A stretch of 64,000 nucleotides of DNA from Actinacidiphila epipremni (GTDB lineage Bacteria > Actinomycetota > Actinomycetes > Streptomycetales > Streptomycetaceae), in NCBI RefSeq assembly GCF_012034175.1, contig NZ_JAATEJ010000011.1, forward strand, positions 124,001 through 188,000, in the 5' to 3' direction. The translations under genes and the position numbers were made by a program. Below are positions 17,939 through 27,133 of the stretch, piece after piece. The notes below the pieces were generated by a model. The model did not search any database, had not been told where the DNA came from, and worked only from the letters and a program-made list of their open reading frames with translations. Positions within the stretch are counted from its first letter, which is position 1; the number at the start of each line of letters is the position of its first letter.

Positions 17939-18238
17939 TCAGCCCGACGCGGAACCGCTCCCGGTGGCGCTTTCCGCACTGCCGTTCGCGCCCTCAGCCG
18001 CCGCCCCCGCGCCCGGCCGGTCCACCAGCTCGATCCGGTCCACCGCGTTGCACCACCGGCACCGCACCGACTCCAGCGTCTCGGCCAGCACCTCCGTCTC
18101 CTCCACCGCGGGCTCGCCGGCGAGGTCGAGGTGCACGTACTCCACCACCCGCGAGGAGCGGGTCACGTCGAAACGGGTCAGATTTCCGCACAGCGTGCAG
18201 CGCCACCGCGTGGTCGCGGTCGGCAGGGGAACCGGCAT
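17939..18238 (-). CDS. small zinc-ribbon-like protein
   Basis: A 99-residue conserved-looking protein. Two Cys-x2-Cys pairs, WRCTLCGN near residue 13 and VRCRWCNAV near residue 60, would make a four-Cys zinc site. A flexible Ala/Gly/Ser tail follows. The ATG at 18238 is preferred over the GTG at 18280 because a purine-rich GGAGGAAGAGG sits just upstream of it and the shorter start removes an unstructured extension. It diverges from the rhomboid gene. Function unknown; nucleic-acid or protein binding is possible. Confidence 0.72.
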   Translation of the reverse strand: MPVPLPTATTRWRCTLCGNLTRFDVTRSSRVVEYVHLDLAGEPAVEETEVLAETLESVRCRWCNAVDRIELVDRPGAGAAAEGANGSAESATGSGSASG

Positions 18239-18356
18239 GGCGGGTACCTCTTCCTCCGGGGGAGCGTGCGTCCCGGTCACCCTACGGCTTTTCCGGTGCG
18301 CCGCGCTGCGGCGAGGCGGCCTATGCCCGTTACGCCCGCTGCGTCATGATCGGTCC

Positions 18357-19136
18357 ATGGTCATCCCGGTGTACGACAAGAACCCGGTCCGGCGTACGCC
18401 GGTCGTCACATACGGGCTGATCGCGCTGTGCACCGCCGTGTTCCTGCTCGGCCCGCTGTCCGGTTTCCTCCCCGCCTACGGCAGCGGCCACACCCTGGCC
18501 TGCCGCCAGGCGCTGTACTTCGACCGCTGGGGCGTCGTCCCGGCCGAGCTCTTCGGCGGTCGCCCGCCGGCCGCGGCCCTGGGCGTCCCCGCCGACTGCG
18601 GCGCCGCCGACCCGTATCCGCACTCGCCGTACCTGTCGGTGCTGACGTCGATGTTCCTGCACGCGAGCTGGCTGCACCTGATCGGCAACATGCTCTTCCT
18701 CTACGTCTTCGGCGACAACGTCGAGAACCGCATGGGCCGGCTGCGCTTCGCCCTGTTCTACCTGGCGGCCGGCTACCTGGCCACGTACGGCTTCGCGCTC
18801 GCGCACGCCGACGACGCGCAGAGCCTGGTGGGGGCGTCCGGCGCGATCTCCGGTGCGCTCGGGGCGTACCTCTACCTCTATCCGAAGGCCCGGGTCACCA
18901 GCCTGTTCCCGTTCCTCTTCTTCGTGCCGCTGCGCTTCCCGGCGTGGATGGTGCTCGGCTTCTGGTTCGTGCTCCAGTGGTTCGCCGCGCAGACCGCCGC
19001 CGGCGGCCCGGGCGTGGCCTACCTGGCGCACGTCGTGGGCTTCGCCTTCGGCTTCGTCTGCGCGTGGGCGTGCTACCGGCCCCGGTCTAAGCTGGGCGTC
19101 GTTGCCGGGACGACCCAAGGAGACGCGCAGCCGTGA
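18357..19136 (+). CDS. rhomboid family intramembrane serine protease
   Basis: A 259-residue polytopic membrane protease. Six or seven hydrophobic spans are visible, starting with VVTYGLIALCTAVFLLGPL. The rhomboid signature is intact: HASWLHLIGNM (His/Asn of the oxyanion region, about 102-112), the catalytic serine in GASGAISG (Ser161) and the catalytic histidine in AHVVGF (His225). It cleaves membrane-spanning substrates within the bilayer. The ATG is at 18357. Its stop codon overlaps the GTG of the next gene by 4 bp, making a two-gene coupled operon. Confidence 0.92.
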   Translation: MVIPVYDKNPVRRTPVVTYGLIALCTAVFLLGPLSGFLPAYGSGHTLACRQALYFDRWGVVPAELFGGRPPAAALGVPADCGAADPYPHSPYLSVLTSMFLHASWLHLIGNMLFLYVFGDNVENRMGRLRFALFYLAAGYLATYGFALAHADDAQSLVGASGAISGALGAYLYLYPKARVTSLFPFLFFVPLRFPAWMVLGFWFVLQWFAAQTAAGGPGVAYLAHVVGFAFGFVCAWACYRPRSKLGVVAGTTQGDAQP

Positions 19137-19414
19137 TCACCGCGATCGTGCTCATCAAGACCACCGTGGACCGCATCCCCGAGATCGCCGAGTCGATCGC
19201 CGCGCTGGACAACGTCAGCGAGGTCTACTCGGTGACCGGGACGTACGACCTGGTGGCGCTGGTGCGGGTGGCCCGGCACGACGACCTGGCGGACATCATC
19301 CCGGGCCGCATCAGCAAGATCCCCGGCGTCGAGGCGACGGACACGCATGTGGCGTTCCGTACGTACTCCCAGCACGACCTGGAGGCCGCCTTCGCGATCG
19401 GCCTCGACTCCTAG
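19133..19414 (+). CDS. Lrp/AsnC ligand-binding domain protein without HTH
   Basis: A 93-residue stand-alone RAM domain, i.e. the effector-binding half of Lrp/AsnC regulators with no DNA-binding domain. The beta-alpha-beta pattern (ITAIVLIKTTVDRIPEIAES, then SVTGTYDLVALVRV) is complete. Such proteins oligomerise and bind amino acids; the partner is unknown. The start is GTG 19133, which shares GTGA with the rhomboid stop, and has AAGGAG upstream inside the rhomboid gene. Coupling to a membrane protease is a conserved but unexplained pairing. Confidence 0.9.
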   Translation: MITAIVLIKTTVDRIPEIAESIAALDNVSEVYSVTGTYDLVALVRVARHDDLADIIPGRISKIPGVEATDTHVAFRTYSQHDLEAAFAIGLDS

Positions 19415-19429
19415 AGCCCCAGGGCCCGA

Positions 19430-19455
19430 AGCCCCGGGGCCGCCCGGCCGGGGCT
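19430..19455. terminator. bidirectional hairpin between convergent genes
   Basis: AGCCCCGG and CCGGGGCT form an 8-bp stem across a 10-nt loop, between the stop codons of the Lrp-domain gene (+) and the aminotransferase gene (-). It reaches into the last codon of the latter. Confidence 0.6.
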
Positions 19456-20923
19456 ACCGCTCCCCCGGCCCGACCGGCACGCAGCGGCCGGACTCGGTCG
19501 CGTACGTCCACGCCGCGCCCTCGCGCACCAGCGTCGCGACCGCCGCGGTGCAGCGCCGGATGTGCTCCTCGGGCGTGCCGGCGCCGAAGCTGACCCGTAC
19601 CGCGTTGCCGTTGAAGCCCGCGCCCGGGTCGGGCGACCCGCACGCCCCCAGGTCCTCGGACTCCGCGCCGAGCAGGTGCCGTACGAGCGGGTGGGCGCAG
19701 AACAGGCCGTCGCGCACACCGATGCCGTACTCCGCGGAGAGCGCGGCGGCCAGGTGCGAGCTGTTCCAGCCGCTCACCACGAAGCTCAGCACCCCCACCC
19801 GCTCGCTGTCCTCGCCGAACAGCGACAGCACCCGCACCCCCGGCACCGCCGCCAGGCCCTCGCGCAGCAGCCCCAGCAGACGGCGCTCGCGGGCGGCGAG
19901 CCGGTCGAAGCCGGCCTCGGTGAGCGCCCGGCACGCCGAGGCGATCGCGTAGGCGCCGATGACGTTGGGCGAACCGGCCTCGTGCCGCGCGACCGTGGTG
20001 TGCCACTCGGCCTCGACGCTGCCGTCCGCGCGCCGGGCGACCGTACGGGTCGCGCCGCCGCCGGCCAGGTACGGCTCGGCCTCGCGCAGCCAGTCGGGCC
20101 GGCCGGCGAGCACGCCGGAGCCGAAGGGCGCGTAGAGCTTGTGGCCGGAGAACGCCACCCAGTCCACGTCCAGTTCGGTGACGTCCACCGCCCGGTGCGG
20201 CACGAGCTGCGCGGCGTCCAGCACGATACGGGCGCCGTGCCGGTGCGCGGCGGCGGCGAGCCGGCGGACCGGCCACACCTCGCCGGTGACGTTCGAGGCG
20301 CCGGTGACGCACACCAGCTTGGAGCCCTTGGGGGCGCCGTGCAGCGCGACGTCGAGGGCCGCGACGGCCTCCTCCGGGGTACGCGGCGCGGGCAGGCAGG
20401 TGACCTGCGCGCCCTTCGCCCGCTGCCAGGGCAGCAGCGCCGCGTGGTGCTCGGTCTCGAAGACGAAGACGTGCGTGCCAGCGGGCAGCACGGCCGCCAG
20501 CAGGTTGAGCGAGTCGGTCGTGGAGCGGGTGAAGACGACCTGGTCGTCGGGCCGGCAGCCGAGGAACTCGGCGACAGTGGCGCGGCTCTGCTCGAACAGG
20601 TCGGTGGACAGCTGCGACAGGTACCCGGCGCCGCGGTGCACGCTGCCGTAGTACGGGGCGTACGCGGCGACGTCGTCCCACACCCGCTGGAGCGCCGGGG
20701 CGCTGGCGGCGTAGTCGAGGGCGGCGTACGTGACGTCGCCGCCGGTCACGAGCGGGACGGTGACGTCGCGGCCGAGCACCGGCAGCGGCTCGGGGCACGC
20801 ACAGGCGGGGTCGGCGCACTCCGCGCCGACGACGGCGGCGGGAACGGCGGCGGGAACGGTGGCGGTGGAAGCGGCCGGGGAGGACGCGGCAGGGGCGGTC
20901 GTGGCGGCGGTGGAAACGGTCAT
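19454..20923 (-). CDS. class V aminotransferase / cysteine desulfurase-like PLP enzyme
   Basis: A 489-residue fold-type I PLP enzyme. Residues 1-35 are low-complexity Ala/Thr/Pro, followed by a Cys-rich CADPACACPEP stretch and then the catalytic body. The PLP lysine is in SGHKLYAPFG (Lys262), Asp236 of LDAAQLVPH binds the pyridine nitrogen, and FTRSTTDSLNLL binds phosphate. This fits the NifS/SufS-related class V group (cysteine desulfurase or selenocysteine lyase-like), but a substrate cannot be fixed. ATG 20923 has AGGAG at good spacing. An upstream SAM-IV riboswitch ties it to sulfur metabolism. Confidence 0.87.
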   Translation of the reverse strand: MTVSTAATTAPAASSPAASTATVPAAVPAAVVGAECADPACACPEPLPVLGRDVTVPLVTGGDVTYAALDYAASAPALQRVWDDVAAYAPYYGSVHRGAGYLSQLSTDLFEQSRATVAEFLGCRPDDQVVFTRSTTDSLNLLAAVLPAGTHVFVFETEHHAALLPWQRAKGAQVTCLPAPRTPEEAVAALDVALHGAPKGSKLVCVTGASNVTGEVWPVRRLAAAAHRHGARIVLDAAQLVPHRAVDVTELDVDWVAFSGHKLYAPFGSGVLAGRPDWLREAEPYLAGGGATRTVARRADGSVEAEWHTTVARHEAGSPNVIGAYAIASACRALTEAGFDRLAARERRLLGLLREGLAAVPGVRVLSLFGEDSERVGVLSFVVSGWNSSHLAAALSAEYGIGVRDGLFCAHPLVRHLLGAESEDLGACGSPDPGAGFNGNAVRVSFGAGTPEEHIRRCTAAVATLVREGAAWTYATESGRCVPVGPGER

Positions 20924-21096
20924 GGCGGGCTCCTGGCACGAGGGCAGCCGACGGCGGCCTCCGGCGCGGCGGCAGGCGGTGGGCCTGCGCGGCCGGTGCG
21001 GGACCGTCGGACGGCGTCGGATAGGCGGCTGACAGCGGAAGGCAGCGGACGGTGGTGTGGACCGGTGCACGGACGGCACCGCGGAAAGGCGGGACC

Positions 21097-21111
21097 GGGG
21101 CCGAAAGGCCC
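21097..21111 (-). terminator. possible expression-platform hairpin after the SAM-IV leader
   Basis: GGGGCC-GAAA-GGCCC on the plus strand gives a short GC stem with a 4-nt loop on the minus-strand transcript. It lies right after the stop of the leader ORF and before the aminotransferase. It may be the terminator arm of the riboswitch, but no U-tract follows. Confidence 0.4.
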
Positions 21112-21176
21112 TATCGCATTCGCTTGCGCAAGAGAGAACTCCCCTTGTCCGGCTTGCTGCGAGCCTCGCTGCTCAC
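21111..21176 (-). CDS. putative 21-codon leader ORF behind the SAM-IV riboswitch
   Basis: A GTG-started reading frame of 21 codons (MSSEARSKPDKGSSLLRKRMR, stop TAG) begins at 21176, immediately after the riboswitch aptamer, and ends at a GC hairpin. It is basic and polar. No strong ribosome binding site is separable from the aptamer's 3' helix, which would allow the riboswitch to mask or free the start. It could equally be untranslated leader. Its reality is uncertain; it is listed because of its position. Confidence 0.3.
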   Translation of the reverse strand: MSSEARSKPDKGSSLLRKRMR

Positions 21177-21265
21177 AGCCTGGTCATCACCCGGGGCACC
21201 CCGCCTCGGACGGAGGGTTGCCGGACAGCGAGCCGGGGCCTTTGCGCTGTCACTCGTGACCTGCA
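21170..21265 (-). promoter_or_regulatory. SAM-IV riboswitch
   Basis: On the minus strand the leader matches the SAM-IV aptamer consensus: P1 strands GGTCA (near 21262) and TGACC (near 21182), the GAGTG core, GCCCCGGC, GTCCGGCAACCCTCC, and GGGGTGCCCCGGGTGA. This class binds S-adenosylmethionine and is largely restricted to actinobacteria. It lies about 250 nt upstream of the class V aminotransferase, implying repression of that gene when SAM is abundant. Boundaries are approximate. Confidence 0.85.
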
Positions 21266-21295
21266 CAGGATTGTGCCACACGGGCGGGCAAGCGC

Positions 21296-21326
21296 AAGGC
21301 GCCGTCCGAAGTACGGACGGCGCCTT
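21296..21326 (-). terminator. strong hairpin terminator after trpD
   Basis: A perfect 13-bp inverted repeat (AAGGCGCCGTCCG, 5-nt loop, complement) starts 18 bp beyond the trpD stop codon. On the minus strand it ends trpD transcription before the riboswitch region. The AAGG/CCTT ends make it suitable for both directions. Confidence 0.85.
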
Positions 21327-21343
21327 GCTGAACGGGGCCCGGC

Positions 21344-22411
21344 TCAGGCGTTGCTGGCCGCCGCCCAGCGCTCCAGGACGGCCGCCGCCGCGCCGGAGTC
21401 CAGCGACTGCGCCGCTTTGGCCACGCCCGCCGCCAGCTCCTCCTCCAGCGTCCCGCCGCCGGGCTCCAGCGCCACCAGCGCGGCGGCCGAGTTGAGCAGC
21501 ACGGCATCGCGTACCGGCCCGGTCTCGCCGGCCAGCACCCGGCGGGCGACGGCGGCGTTGTGGGCGGGGTCGGCGCCGCGCAGCGCCTCGACGGGCACGA
21601 GGTCGATGCCGATGTCGCGCGGGTCGAAGGTCTGCGGGGAGACCTTGCCGTCGCGCACCACCCACACCTGGGAGGTCGCGGTGGTGGTCAGCTCGTCCAG
21701 GCCGTCGTCACCGCGGAAGACCAGCGCGGAGGAGCCGCGCTCGGCCAGCACGCCGGCCATGATGGGCGCCATCCGCGGGTCGGCGACGCCGGTGGCCTGC
21801 GCCCGCACCCGGGCCGGGTTGGTGAGCGGGCCGAGGAAGTTGAAGGTCGTGGCGATCCCCAGCTCACCGCGGGCGGTGGCCACGTACCGCAGCGCGGGGT
21901 GGAACCTGACGGCGAAGCAGAAGGTGATGCCGGCCTCCTCGGCGACCTCGGCGACCCGCTCGGGCGTGAGGTCCAGGTTCACCCCGAGGTGGCCGAGGAC
22001 GTCGCTGGCGCCGCTCGCGGAGGAGGCGGCGCGGTTGCCGTGCTTGACGACCTTGGCGCCGGTGCCGGCGACGACTATCGCCGACATGGTGGAGATGTTG
22101 ACGGTCTTGGCGCGGTCGCCGCCGGTGCCGACGATGTCGACGGTCGCGCCGGGCACCTCGATGGTGTTGGCGTGCGCGTACATCGCCCGCACCATGCCGG
22201 TGACCTCGTCGACGGTCTCCCCCTTGGCGCGCAGCGCGACCGCGAAGCCGGCGATCTGCACATCGGTGGCCGTCCCCCGCATGATCGCGTCCATCGCCCA
22301 CGCCGTGTCGTCGGCGTCCAGGTCCCGCCCCGCGATCAACGCCGACAGCACATCGGGCCACGACCGGCGTGTCCCGGTGCCACTGCCTTCCGCCGGGTTC
22401 ACAACGCTCAT
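21344..22411 (-). CDS. trpD: anthranilate phosphoribosyltransferase
   Basis: A 355-residue TrpD, which joins anthranilate to PRPP in tryptophan synthesis. The PRPP-binding glycine loop [14 protein letters not shown] and the KHGNRAASS anthranilate/PRPP motif are intact, as is the metal-binding FRGDDGLDE region. The N-terminal helical domain begins at [15 protein letters not shown] 22411 is chosen over an upstream ATG because of GAGGAG 8 nt before it. It stands as a single gene away from other trp genes, and is followed by a strong terminator. Confidence 0.95.
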   Translation of the reverse strand: MSVVNPAEGSGTGTRRSWPDVLSALIAGRDLDADDTAWAMDAIMRGTATDVQIAGFAVALRAKGETVDEVTGMVRAMYAHANTIEVPGATVDIVGTGGDRAKTVNISTMSAIVVAGTGAKVVKHGNRAASSASGASDVLGHLGVNLDLTPERVAEVAEEAGITFCFAVRFHPALRYVATARGELGIATTFNFLGPLTNPARVRAQATGVADPRMAPIMAGVLAERGSSALVFRGDDGLDELTTTATSQVWVVRDGKVSPQTFDPRDIGIDLVPVEALRGADPAHNAAVARRVLAGETGPVRDAVLLNSAAALVALEPGGGTLEEELAAGVAKAAQSLDSGAAAAVLERWAAASNA

Positions 22412-22485
22412 GGTCCACGCTCCTCGATCGCCCTCGGGCTTGCCGGGGCTCACCCTATCGGCAGGCGGGATGCAGAAAAGGGCGC

Positions 22486-22590
22486 GTGGGGGTACCTCCC
22501 AGGCGAAGCCCTGGGGGAGAACTGCGCGACAAGCCCACCACCGGCGGAAGGCCCGGCGACCACCTGACCGCCCCTTCGGGACGGGAAAGG
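22486..22590. repeat. dispersed palindromic repeat remnant
   Basis: The stretch at 22486-22512 holds a GGGGGTACCTCCC palindrome. After it, gaactgcgcg-a-caagcccacc and onward match the left half of the repeat unit at 33901 and at 37779. It looks like a partly degraded copy of that family, sitting between trpD and qcrB, both on the minus strand. Confidence 0.6.
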
Positions 22591-22596
22591 CCGAGC

Positions 22597-22615
22597 GGGC
22601 GCCGCAAGGGCGCCC
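22597..22615 (-). terminator. hairpin terminator after qcrB
   Basis: GGGCGCC-GCAAG-GGCGCCC is a perfect 7-bp stem with a 5-nt loop, extended on both sides by GGCCG/CCGGCC pairing. It is 24 bp past the qcrB stop codon on the minus strand and should end the qcr operon. Confidence 0.7.
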
Positions 22616-22638
22616 ACCCGGCCTCAGCGGACCGCAGG

Positions 22639-24282
22639 TCAGTGGTGACCGTCGCCGCTGGTGATCTCGTCGTACTCCTCGACCGTCGGCTTCGGGATCT
22701 GGCTGTGCTCACCGTAGAAGTTGCGCGACAGCCGGGCCCGCAGCCGGGTGACGGGACCCGCCTTGCGCTCCACGCCGTTCTCGTCGGTCTCGGGGCCGAT
22801 CTCAAGCGGCTTGTACTGGTCGTGCGCGGTGAGGACGTGCAGCTCCTCCTGCCCGAGCGGCTCGTGGACCTCGATGAACTCGCCGTGCGGGAGCCGCTTG
22901 ATGATGCCGGTCTCCCGACCGTGCAGCACCTTGTCGCGGTCCCGGCGCTGCAGGCCCAGGCAGATCCGCTTGGTGACCCAGAAGGCCACCGCCGGCACCA
23001 CGAAGAAGCCGATCCGCACCGACCAGGTGATCGTCTCGATCGACAGGTGGAAGTGCGTGGCCCACAGGTCGTTGCCGCCGCCGATGAGCAGCGTGAAGTA
23101 CAGCGCGAGCCAGGCGACACCGAAGCCGGTGCGCACCGGCCGGTTGCGCGGCCGGTCCAGCAGGTGGTGCTCGCGCTTGTCACCGGTGACCCACGACTCG
23201 ATGAAGGGGTAGACGGCGATCGCGGCCAGCACCAGCGGGAAGACCATCAGCGGGACGAACACGCCCAGGACCAGCGTGTGGCCCCACGCGTTGATCTCCC
23301 AGCCCGGCATGACGCGGATCAGGCCCTCGGAGAAGCCCATGTACCAGTCGGGCTGCGCGCCGGTGGACACCTGGTCGGGCCGGTAGGGCCCCATGGTCCA
23401 GATCGGGTTGATCGTGGCGATCGCCGCGATGGCCGCGATGGCACCGAAGACCAGGAAGAAGAAGCCGCCCGCCTTGGCGGTGTAGATCGGCAGCAGCGGC
23501 ATGCCGACGACGTTCTTCTCCGTCTTGCCCGCACCCGGGAACTGGGTGTGCTTGTGGTAGAAGACCAGGATCAGGTGGGCGACGACCAGGCCGGCCATGA
23601 TGCCCGGGAACAGCAGGATGTGCACCGAGTAGAAGATCGGCACGAAGTTGTGGCCCGGGAACTCCCCGCCGAACAGGAACATCGACAGGTACGTGCCGAC
23701 CACCGGGGTGGACAGCACCGCGCCCTCGGTGAAGCGGACACCGGTGCCGGACAGCAGGTCGTCGGGCAGCGAGTAGCCGGTGAAGCCCTCGAACATGCCG
23801 ATGAACAGCAGCGTCCAGCCGAACAGCCAGTTCAGCTCGCGCGGCTTGCGGAAGGCGCCGGTGAAGAACACCCGCATCATGTGCACGATCATGCCCGCGA
23901 TGAAGATCAGCGCGGACCAGTGGTGGATCTGCCGGATCAGCAGGCCACCGCGCACCTCGAAGCTGATGTGCATGGTGGACGCGTACGCGTCCGACATCCG
24001 CACACCCTGGAGCGGCCCGTACGGGCCGTGGTAGACGACCTCGTTCATGCTCGGGTGGAAGAACAGCGTCAGGTACACACCCGTGAGGATGAGGATCGTG
24101 AAGCTGTACAGGCAGATCTCGCCCAGCATGAACGACCAGTGGTCGGGGAAGATCTTGCGGAGGTTGGACTTGCCCAGCTTGTACAGGCCGACTCGGGCGT
24201 CGGCCCACTCCGCGACGCGCTGGCCGGCGGGCTTGGGGCCCCGGCGGGTACTCGTCGGGGCGGTTTCGGTCGAAGTACTCAT
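22639..24282 (-). CDS. qcrB: cytochrome bcc complex cytochrome b subunit
   Basis: A 547-residue cytochrome b of the menaquinol:cytochrome c oxidoreductase. It oxidises menaquinol at the membrane and passes electrons through two b hemes. Eight or more membrane segments are visible; heme-ligating histidines lie in [21 protein letters not shown] and in the [18 protein letters not shown] region, and PEWY is represented by [11 protein letters not shown] near the quinol site. The N-terminal extension and long C-terminal tail are normal for actinobacterial QcrB. Its start overlaps the qcrA stop by 4 bp, giving the order qcrC-qcrA-qcrB. Confidence 0.96.
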   Translation of the reverse strand: MSTSTETAPTSTRRGPKPAGQRVAEWADARVGLYKLGKSNLRKIFPDHWSFMLGEICLYSFTILILTGVYLTLFFHPSMNEVVYHGPYGPLQGVRMSDAYASTMHISFEVRGGLLIRQIHHWSALIFIAGMIVHMMRVFFTGAFRKPRELNWLFGWTLLFIGMFEGFTGYSLPDDLLSGTGVRFTEGAVLSTPVVGTYLSMFLFGGEFPGHNFVPIFYSVHILLFPGIMAGLVVAHLILVFYHKHTQFPGAGKTEKNVVGMPLLPIYTAKAGGFFFLVFGAIAAIAAIATINPIWTMGPYRPDQVSTGAQPDWYMGFSEGLIRVMPGWEINAWGHTLVLGVFVPLMVFPLVLAAIAVYPFIESWVTGDKREHHLLDRPRNRPVRTGFGVAWLALYFTLLIGGGNDLWATHFHLSIETITWSVRIGFFVVPAVAFWVTKRICLGLQRRDRDKVLHGRETGIIKRLPHGEFIEVHEPLGQEELHVLTAHDQYKPLEIGPETDENGVERKAGPVTRLRARLSRNFYGEHSQIPKPTVEEYDEITSGDGHH

Positions 24283-25346
24283 CCGCGCTCCCAGAAGGCC
24301 GGACCGACGGGCACCTCGAAGTCGCTCATGGCGACCAGGTTGCCCTCACCATTGACGCTGATGTGCAGCTGCGGCAGCCGGTGGCCGGCCGGGCCGAAGA
24401 TGACCCGCGCGCCGTCCGACAGGTCGAACGTCGACTGGTGGCACGGGCACAGCACGTGGTGCGTCTGCTGCTCGTACAGGCTCACGGGGCAGCCGACGTG
24501 CGTGCAGATCTTGGAGAAGGCCACGATCCCCTCGTGGGACCAGGACAGCTCCTTCTTGTCCTTGATGTCCTCCGGCTTGAGCCGGACGACCATCAGGGCC
24601 GCCTTCGCGATCTGCTGCTGGAAGTCGTCGGACTCCTCGTTCAGACCCTCGGGCTGGGCGAAGGTGAGCGAGCCGACCGGGATGTCCTCGGGACGCAGCG
24701 GCTTGTTCGTGTTCGGGTTGATCAGCGCCTTGCCCTTGGCCCAGGCGGTGTGCCGGAGCTTGTCCTCCGGCAGCGGGCCGAGGTCGCGCAGGATCACCAC
24801 GGCCGACAGCGGCACCAGCGTCAGCGCGCCCAGCATGGTGTTGCGGACGAGCTTGCGGCGGCCGAAGCCGCTCTCCTTGACGCCCTGCTTCCACTGCGCC
24901 TCCATGGTGGCGCGCAGCTCGTCGTCGGCGTCGGCGGCGTGCCGCTCGTCGGTGAGCTCCTCGTCGGACATCAGGGTGCGGGCCCAGTGCACGGCACCGG
25001 CCCCGATGCCCACCAGCGCGAGCGAGAGCGTCAGGCCCAGCGAGAAGTTCAGCGCGCTGACATGGCCGAACGGGAAGACGTAGATGTACTTGTCGACCGG
25101 GAAGATCACGAAGCTCGCGATGAACCCGAGGGTGCCGAGCATCGACAGGGTGAACAGCCCCGCGACGACCCGCTCGGAGTGCTTGGCCGCCTTCTCGTCG
25201 ATGTCCTGGCGCCGGAACTCGTGCTCCGGGTGGCCGGGGTTGCCGAACGGGTCGTGGCGGACCTCGGCGCTGGCACCGTGCGCTGCGCCGGTGGCGGGCA
25301 GGTGCTCGTGTGGCTCTGACACGTTGTGGGATCCGGTATCGCTCAT
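24279..25346 (-). CDS. qcrA: cytochrome bcc complex Rieske iron-sulfur subunit
   Basis: A 355-residue Rieske protein with the actinobacterial layout: long N-terminal region with three membrane spans (around 80-100, 115-135 and 165-185), then the soluble cluster domain. The [2Fe-2S] ligands are in CTHVGC (about 281-286) and CPCHQS (about 300-305). It takes electrons from menaquinol to the diheme cytochrome c QcrC. Both its ends overlap neighbours by 4 bp, so the three genes are translationally coupled. Confidence 0.96.
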   Translation of the reverse strand: MSDTGSHNVSEPHEHLPATGAAHGASAEVRHDPFGNPGHPEHEFRRQDIDEKAAKHSERVVAGLFTLSMLGTLGFIASFVIFPVDKYIYVFPFGHVSALNFSLGLTLSLALVGIGAGAVHWARTLMSDEELTDERHAADADDELRATMEAQWKQGVKESGFGRRKLVRNTMLGALTLVPLSAVVILRDLGPLPEDKLRHTAWAKGKALINPNTNKPLRPEDIPVGSLTFAQPEGLNEESDDFQQQIAKAALMVVRLKPEDIKDKKELSWSHEGIVAFSKICTHVGCPVSLYEQQTHHVLCPCHQSTFDLSDGARVIFGPAGHRLPQLHISVNGEGNLVAMSDFEVPVGPAFWERG

Positions 25347-26152
25347 GACTTCTTGGCCTTAGTCGTCCGGGCCGCGACCCAGGCGGCGATGGCGATCAGC
25401 GTGCCGAGGCCGAAGATGTACGCGAACAGGCCCTCGGGCACCGGGCCGAAGCTGCCGAGCGTGAAGCCGCCCGGGTTCTTGCTCTGCGCCGTGTCGACCT
25501 CGTGCAGGTACGCGATGATGTCCTGCTTCTGCTGCTGCGGCATCGTGGTGTCCGGGAAGGACGGCATGTTCTGCGGGCCGGTCTGCATGGCCTCGTAGAT
25601 GTGCTTGGGCTCGACGCCCTTCAGCGTGGGGGCGTACTTGCCGTCGGTGAGGGCGCCGCCCTTGCCGACGAAGTTGTGGCACTGCGAGCAGTTGGTGCGG
25701 AACAGCTCGCCACCCTTGGCGGCGTCACCGCCGGCGGGGTCGTACTGGTTCGACGCCGGGGCGATCGGACCGGGGCCGAGCGAGGCGATGTACGCGGCCA
25801 GCTGGTCGATCTCGTCCTGCGAGTACTGCTTGGGCTTCTTCTGGATCTGCGGGCCGGCCTGCTGCGCGGGCATCCGGCCGGTGCCGACCTGGAAGTCCAC
25901 CGCCGCCGATCCGACGCCCACCAGGCTCGGGCCGTCGGAGCTGCCCTGGCCGTGCGTGCCGTGGCAGCTTGCACAGCCGACCGAGAACAGCTTCTGGCCC
26001 TCGGTGATCTGGGTGGACTGCGACGACTCGTCTGCCTGCGCCTTCGGCGCCGGAGAGAGCGCGGCGTACAGCCCCCCGGTGGCCGCTAGCGCGAAGAGTA
26101 GGACGACAAGCGCCGCCAGCGGGTGGCGCCGTCGTGCGGAGAGCTTTTTCAC
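25343..26152 (-). CDS. qcrC: cytochrome bcc complex diheme cytochrome c subunit
   Basis: A 269-residue diheme cytochrome c that hands electrons directly to the CuA site of the aa3 oxidase, replacing soluble cytochrome c in actinobacteria. The heme sites are CASCH (60-64) and CSQCH (155-159). An N-terminal membrane anchor or signal covers residues 10-32, and a C-terminal span lies at about 240-260. It is the first gene of the qcrCAB operon and lies 80 bp downstream of ctaE on the same strand. Confidence 0.96.
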   Translation of the reverse strand: MKKLSARRRHPLAALVVLLFALAATGGLYAALSPAPKAQADESSQSTQITEGQKLFSVGCASCHGTHGQGSSDGPSLVGVGSAAVDFQVGTGRMPAQQAGPQIQKKPKQYSQDEIDQLAAYIASLGPGPIAPASNQYDPAGGDAAKGGELFRTNCSQCHNFVGKGGALTDGKYAPTLKGVEPKHIYEAMQTGPQNMPSFPDTTMPQQQKQDIIAYLHEVDTAQSKNPGGFTLGSFGPVPEGLFAYIFGLGTLIAIAAWVAARTTKAKKS

Positions 26153-26232
26153 GGATTACCCCGGTGTCAGGATCTCTTGTGTCGATGCTTCGGGTTGTGC
26201 CTGTCCGGCACCGTGCTGCGGTACGCGACCGA

Positions 26233-26853
26233 CTACTTGATCAGGTAGATCGTGGCGAAGAGGCCGATCCAGACGACATCGACGAAGTGCCAGTAGTAGG
26301 AGACGACGATCGCCGCGGTCGCTTGCTGGTGGGTGAACCGCTTGGCCGCGTACGTGCGGCCGAGGACCAGCAGGAACGCGATCAGACCACCCGTCACATG
26401 CAGCCCGTGGAAGCCGGTCGTCAGGTAGAACACCGAGCCGTACGGGTCGGAGCTGAGCGAGATCCCGTCCTTCTTGACCAGGTTCGTGTACTCGAAGATC
26501 TGCCCGCCGATGAAGACCGCGCCCATGATGAACGTCACGATGAACCAGGAGCGCAGCTTCTTCACGTCACCGCGCTCGGCGGCGAACACGCCCATCTGGC
26601 ACGTGAAGGAGGAGAGCACCAGGATCGTGGTGTTCGTCGCGGAGAACGGCACGTTCAGCGCGTGCGCGTGTTCCTTCCAGAAATCGGCACCCGTGACCGA
26701 CCGAAGGGTGAAGTACATCGCGAAGAGGGCCGCGAAGAACATCAGCTCGGAACTCAGCCAGATGATGGTCCCGACGCTGGTGAGGTTCGGCCGGTTGACC
26801 GACGGGTGCGCGTGCCCGGTTTCTACTGCTGTTGCTGTCGCCACGGCAGTCAT
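26233..26853 (-). CDS. ctaE: cytochrome c oxidase subunit III
   Basis: A 206-residue CtaE of the aa3 oxidase. Five hydrophobic spans are visible, beginning with [21 protein letters not shown], and the conserved FHGLHVTGG and [10 protein letters not shown] motifs are intact. It stabilises the catalytic subunit and proton uptake. It lies just upstream of qcrCAB on the same strand with a short gap, so complexes III and IV are probably coexpressed; they form a supercomplex in actinobacteria. ATG 26853 is the clear start. Confidence 0.95.
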   Translation of the reverse strand: MTAVATATAVETGHAHPSVNRPNLTSVGTIIWLSSELMFFAALFAMYFTLRSVTGADFWKEHAHALNVPFSATNTTILVLSSFTCQMGVFAAERGDVKKLRSWFIVTFIMGAVFIGGQIFEYTNLVKKDGISLSSDPYGSVFYLTTGFHGLHVTGGLIAFLLVLGRTYAAKRFTHQQATAAIVVSYYWHFVDVVWIGLFATIYLIK

Positions 26854-27133
26854 TATGTCGGTCGCTTATCTGGCGCTCACTCCGGGGGTCCCCTTCGGTG
26901 TGTCAAGGTCCTTCCGGCCACGGCGACCAGTACCGGCCACCTCACCCGAACGAGGGAACACCCGAGGCACGGGACGCGGCGGCGGGCCGGACCGGACCCC
27001 GGCGGCGGGATCTTGGGCGGCCCCGGCCCCTGCACGCGGGCCCGTTGCGGGAGTAGCATCCCAAGCACTTGAGAAAGCGTTCACGAGCTTCGTGCTTCAC
27101 GGGGATCTCAGAGGGTCACGAGGAGGAGCCAGG
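26854..27133. other. divergent intergenic region, ctaE / pseudo-receiver gene
   Basis: This 280-bp region should contain the ctaE (-) promoter and the promoter for the receiver-like gene (+). A TTGACA hexamer occurs on the minus strand near 26924-26930, but without a matching -10 at standard spacing. Nothing else is recognisable. Confidence 0.4.
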
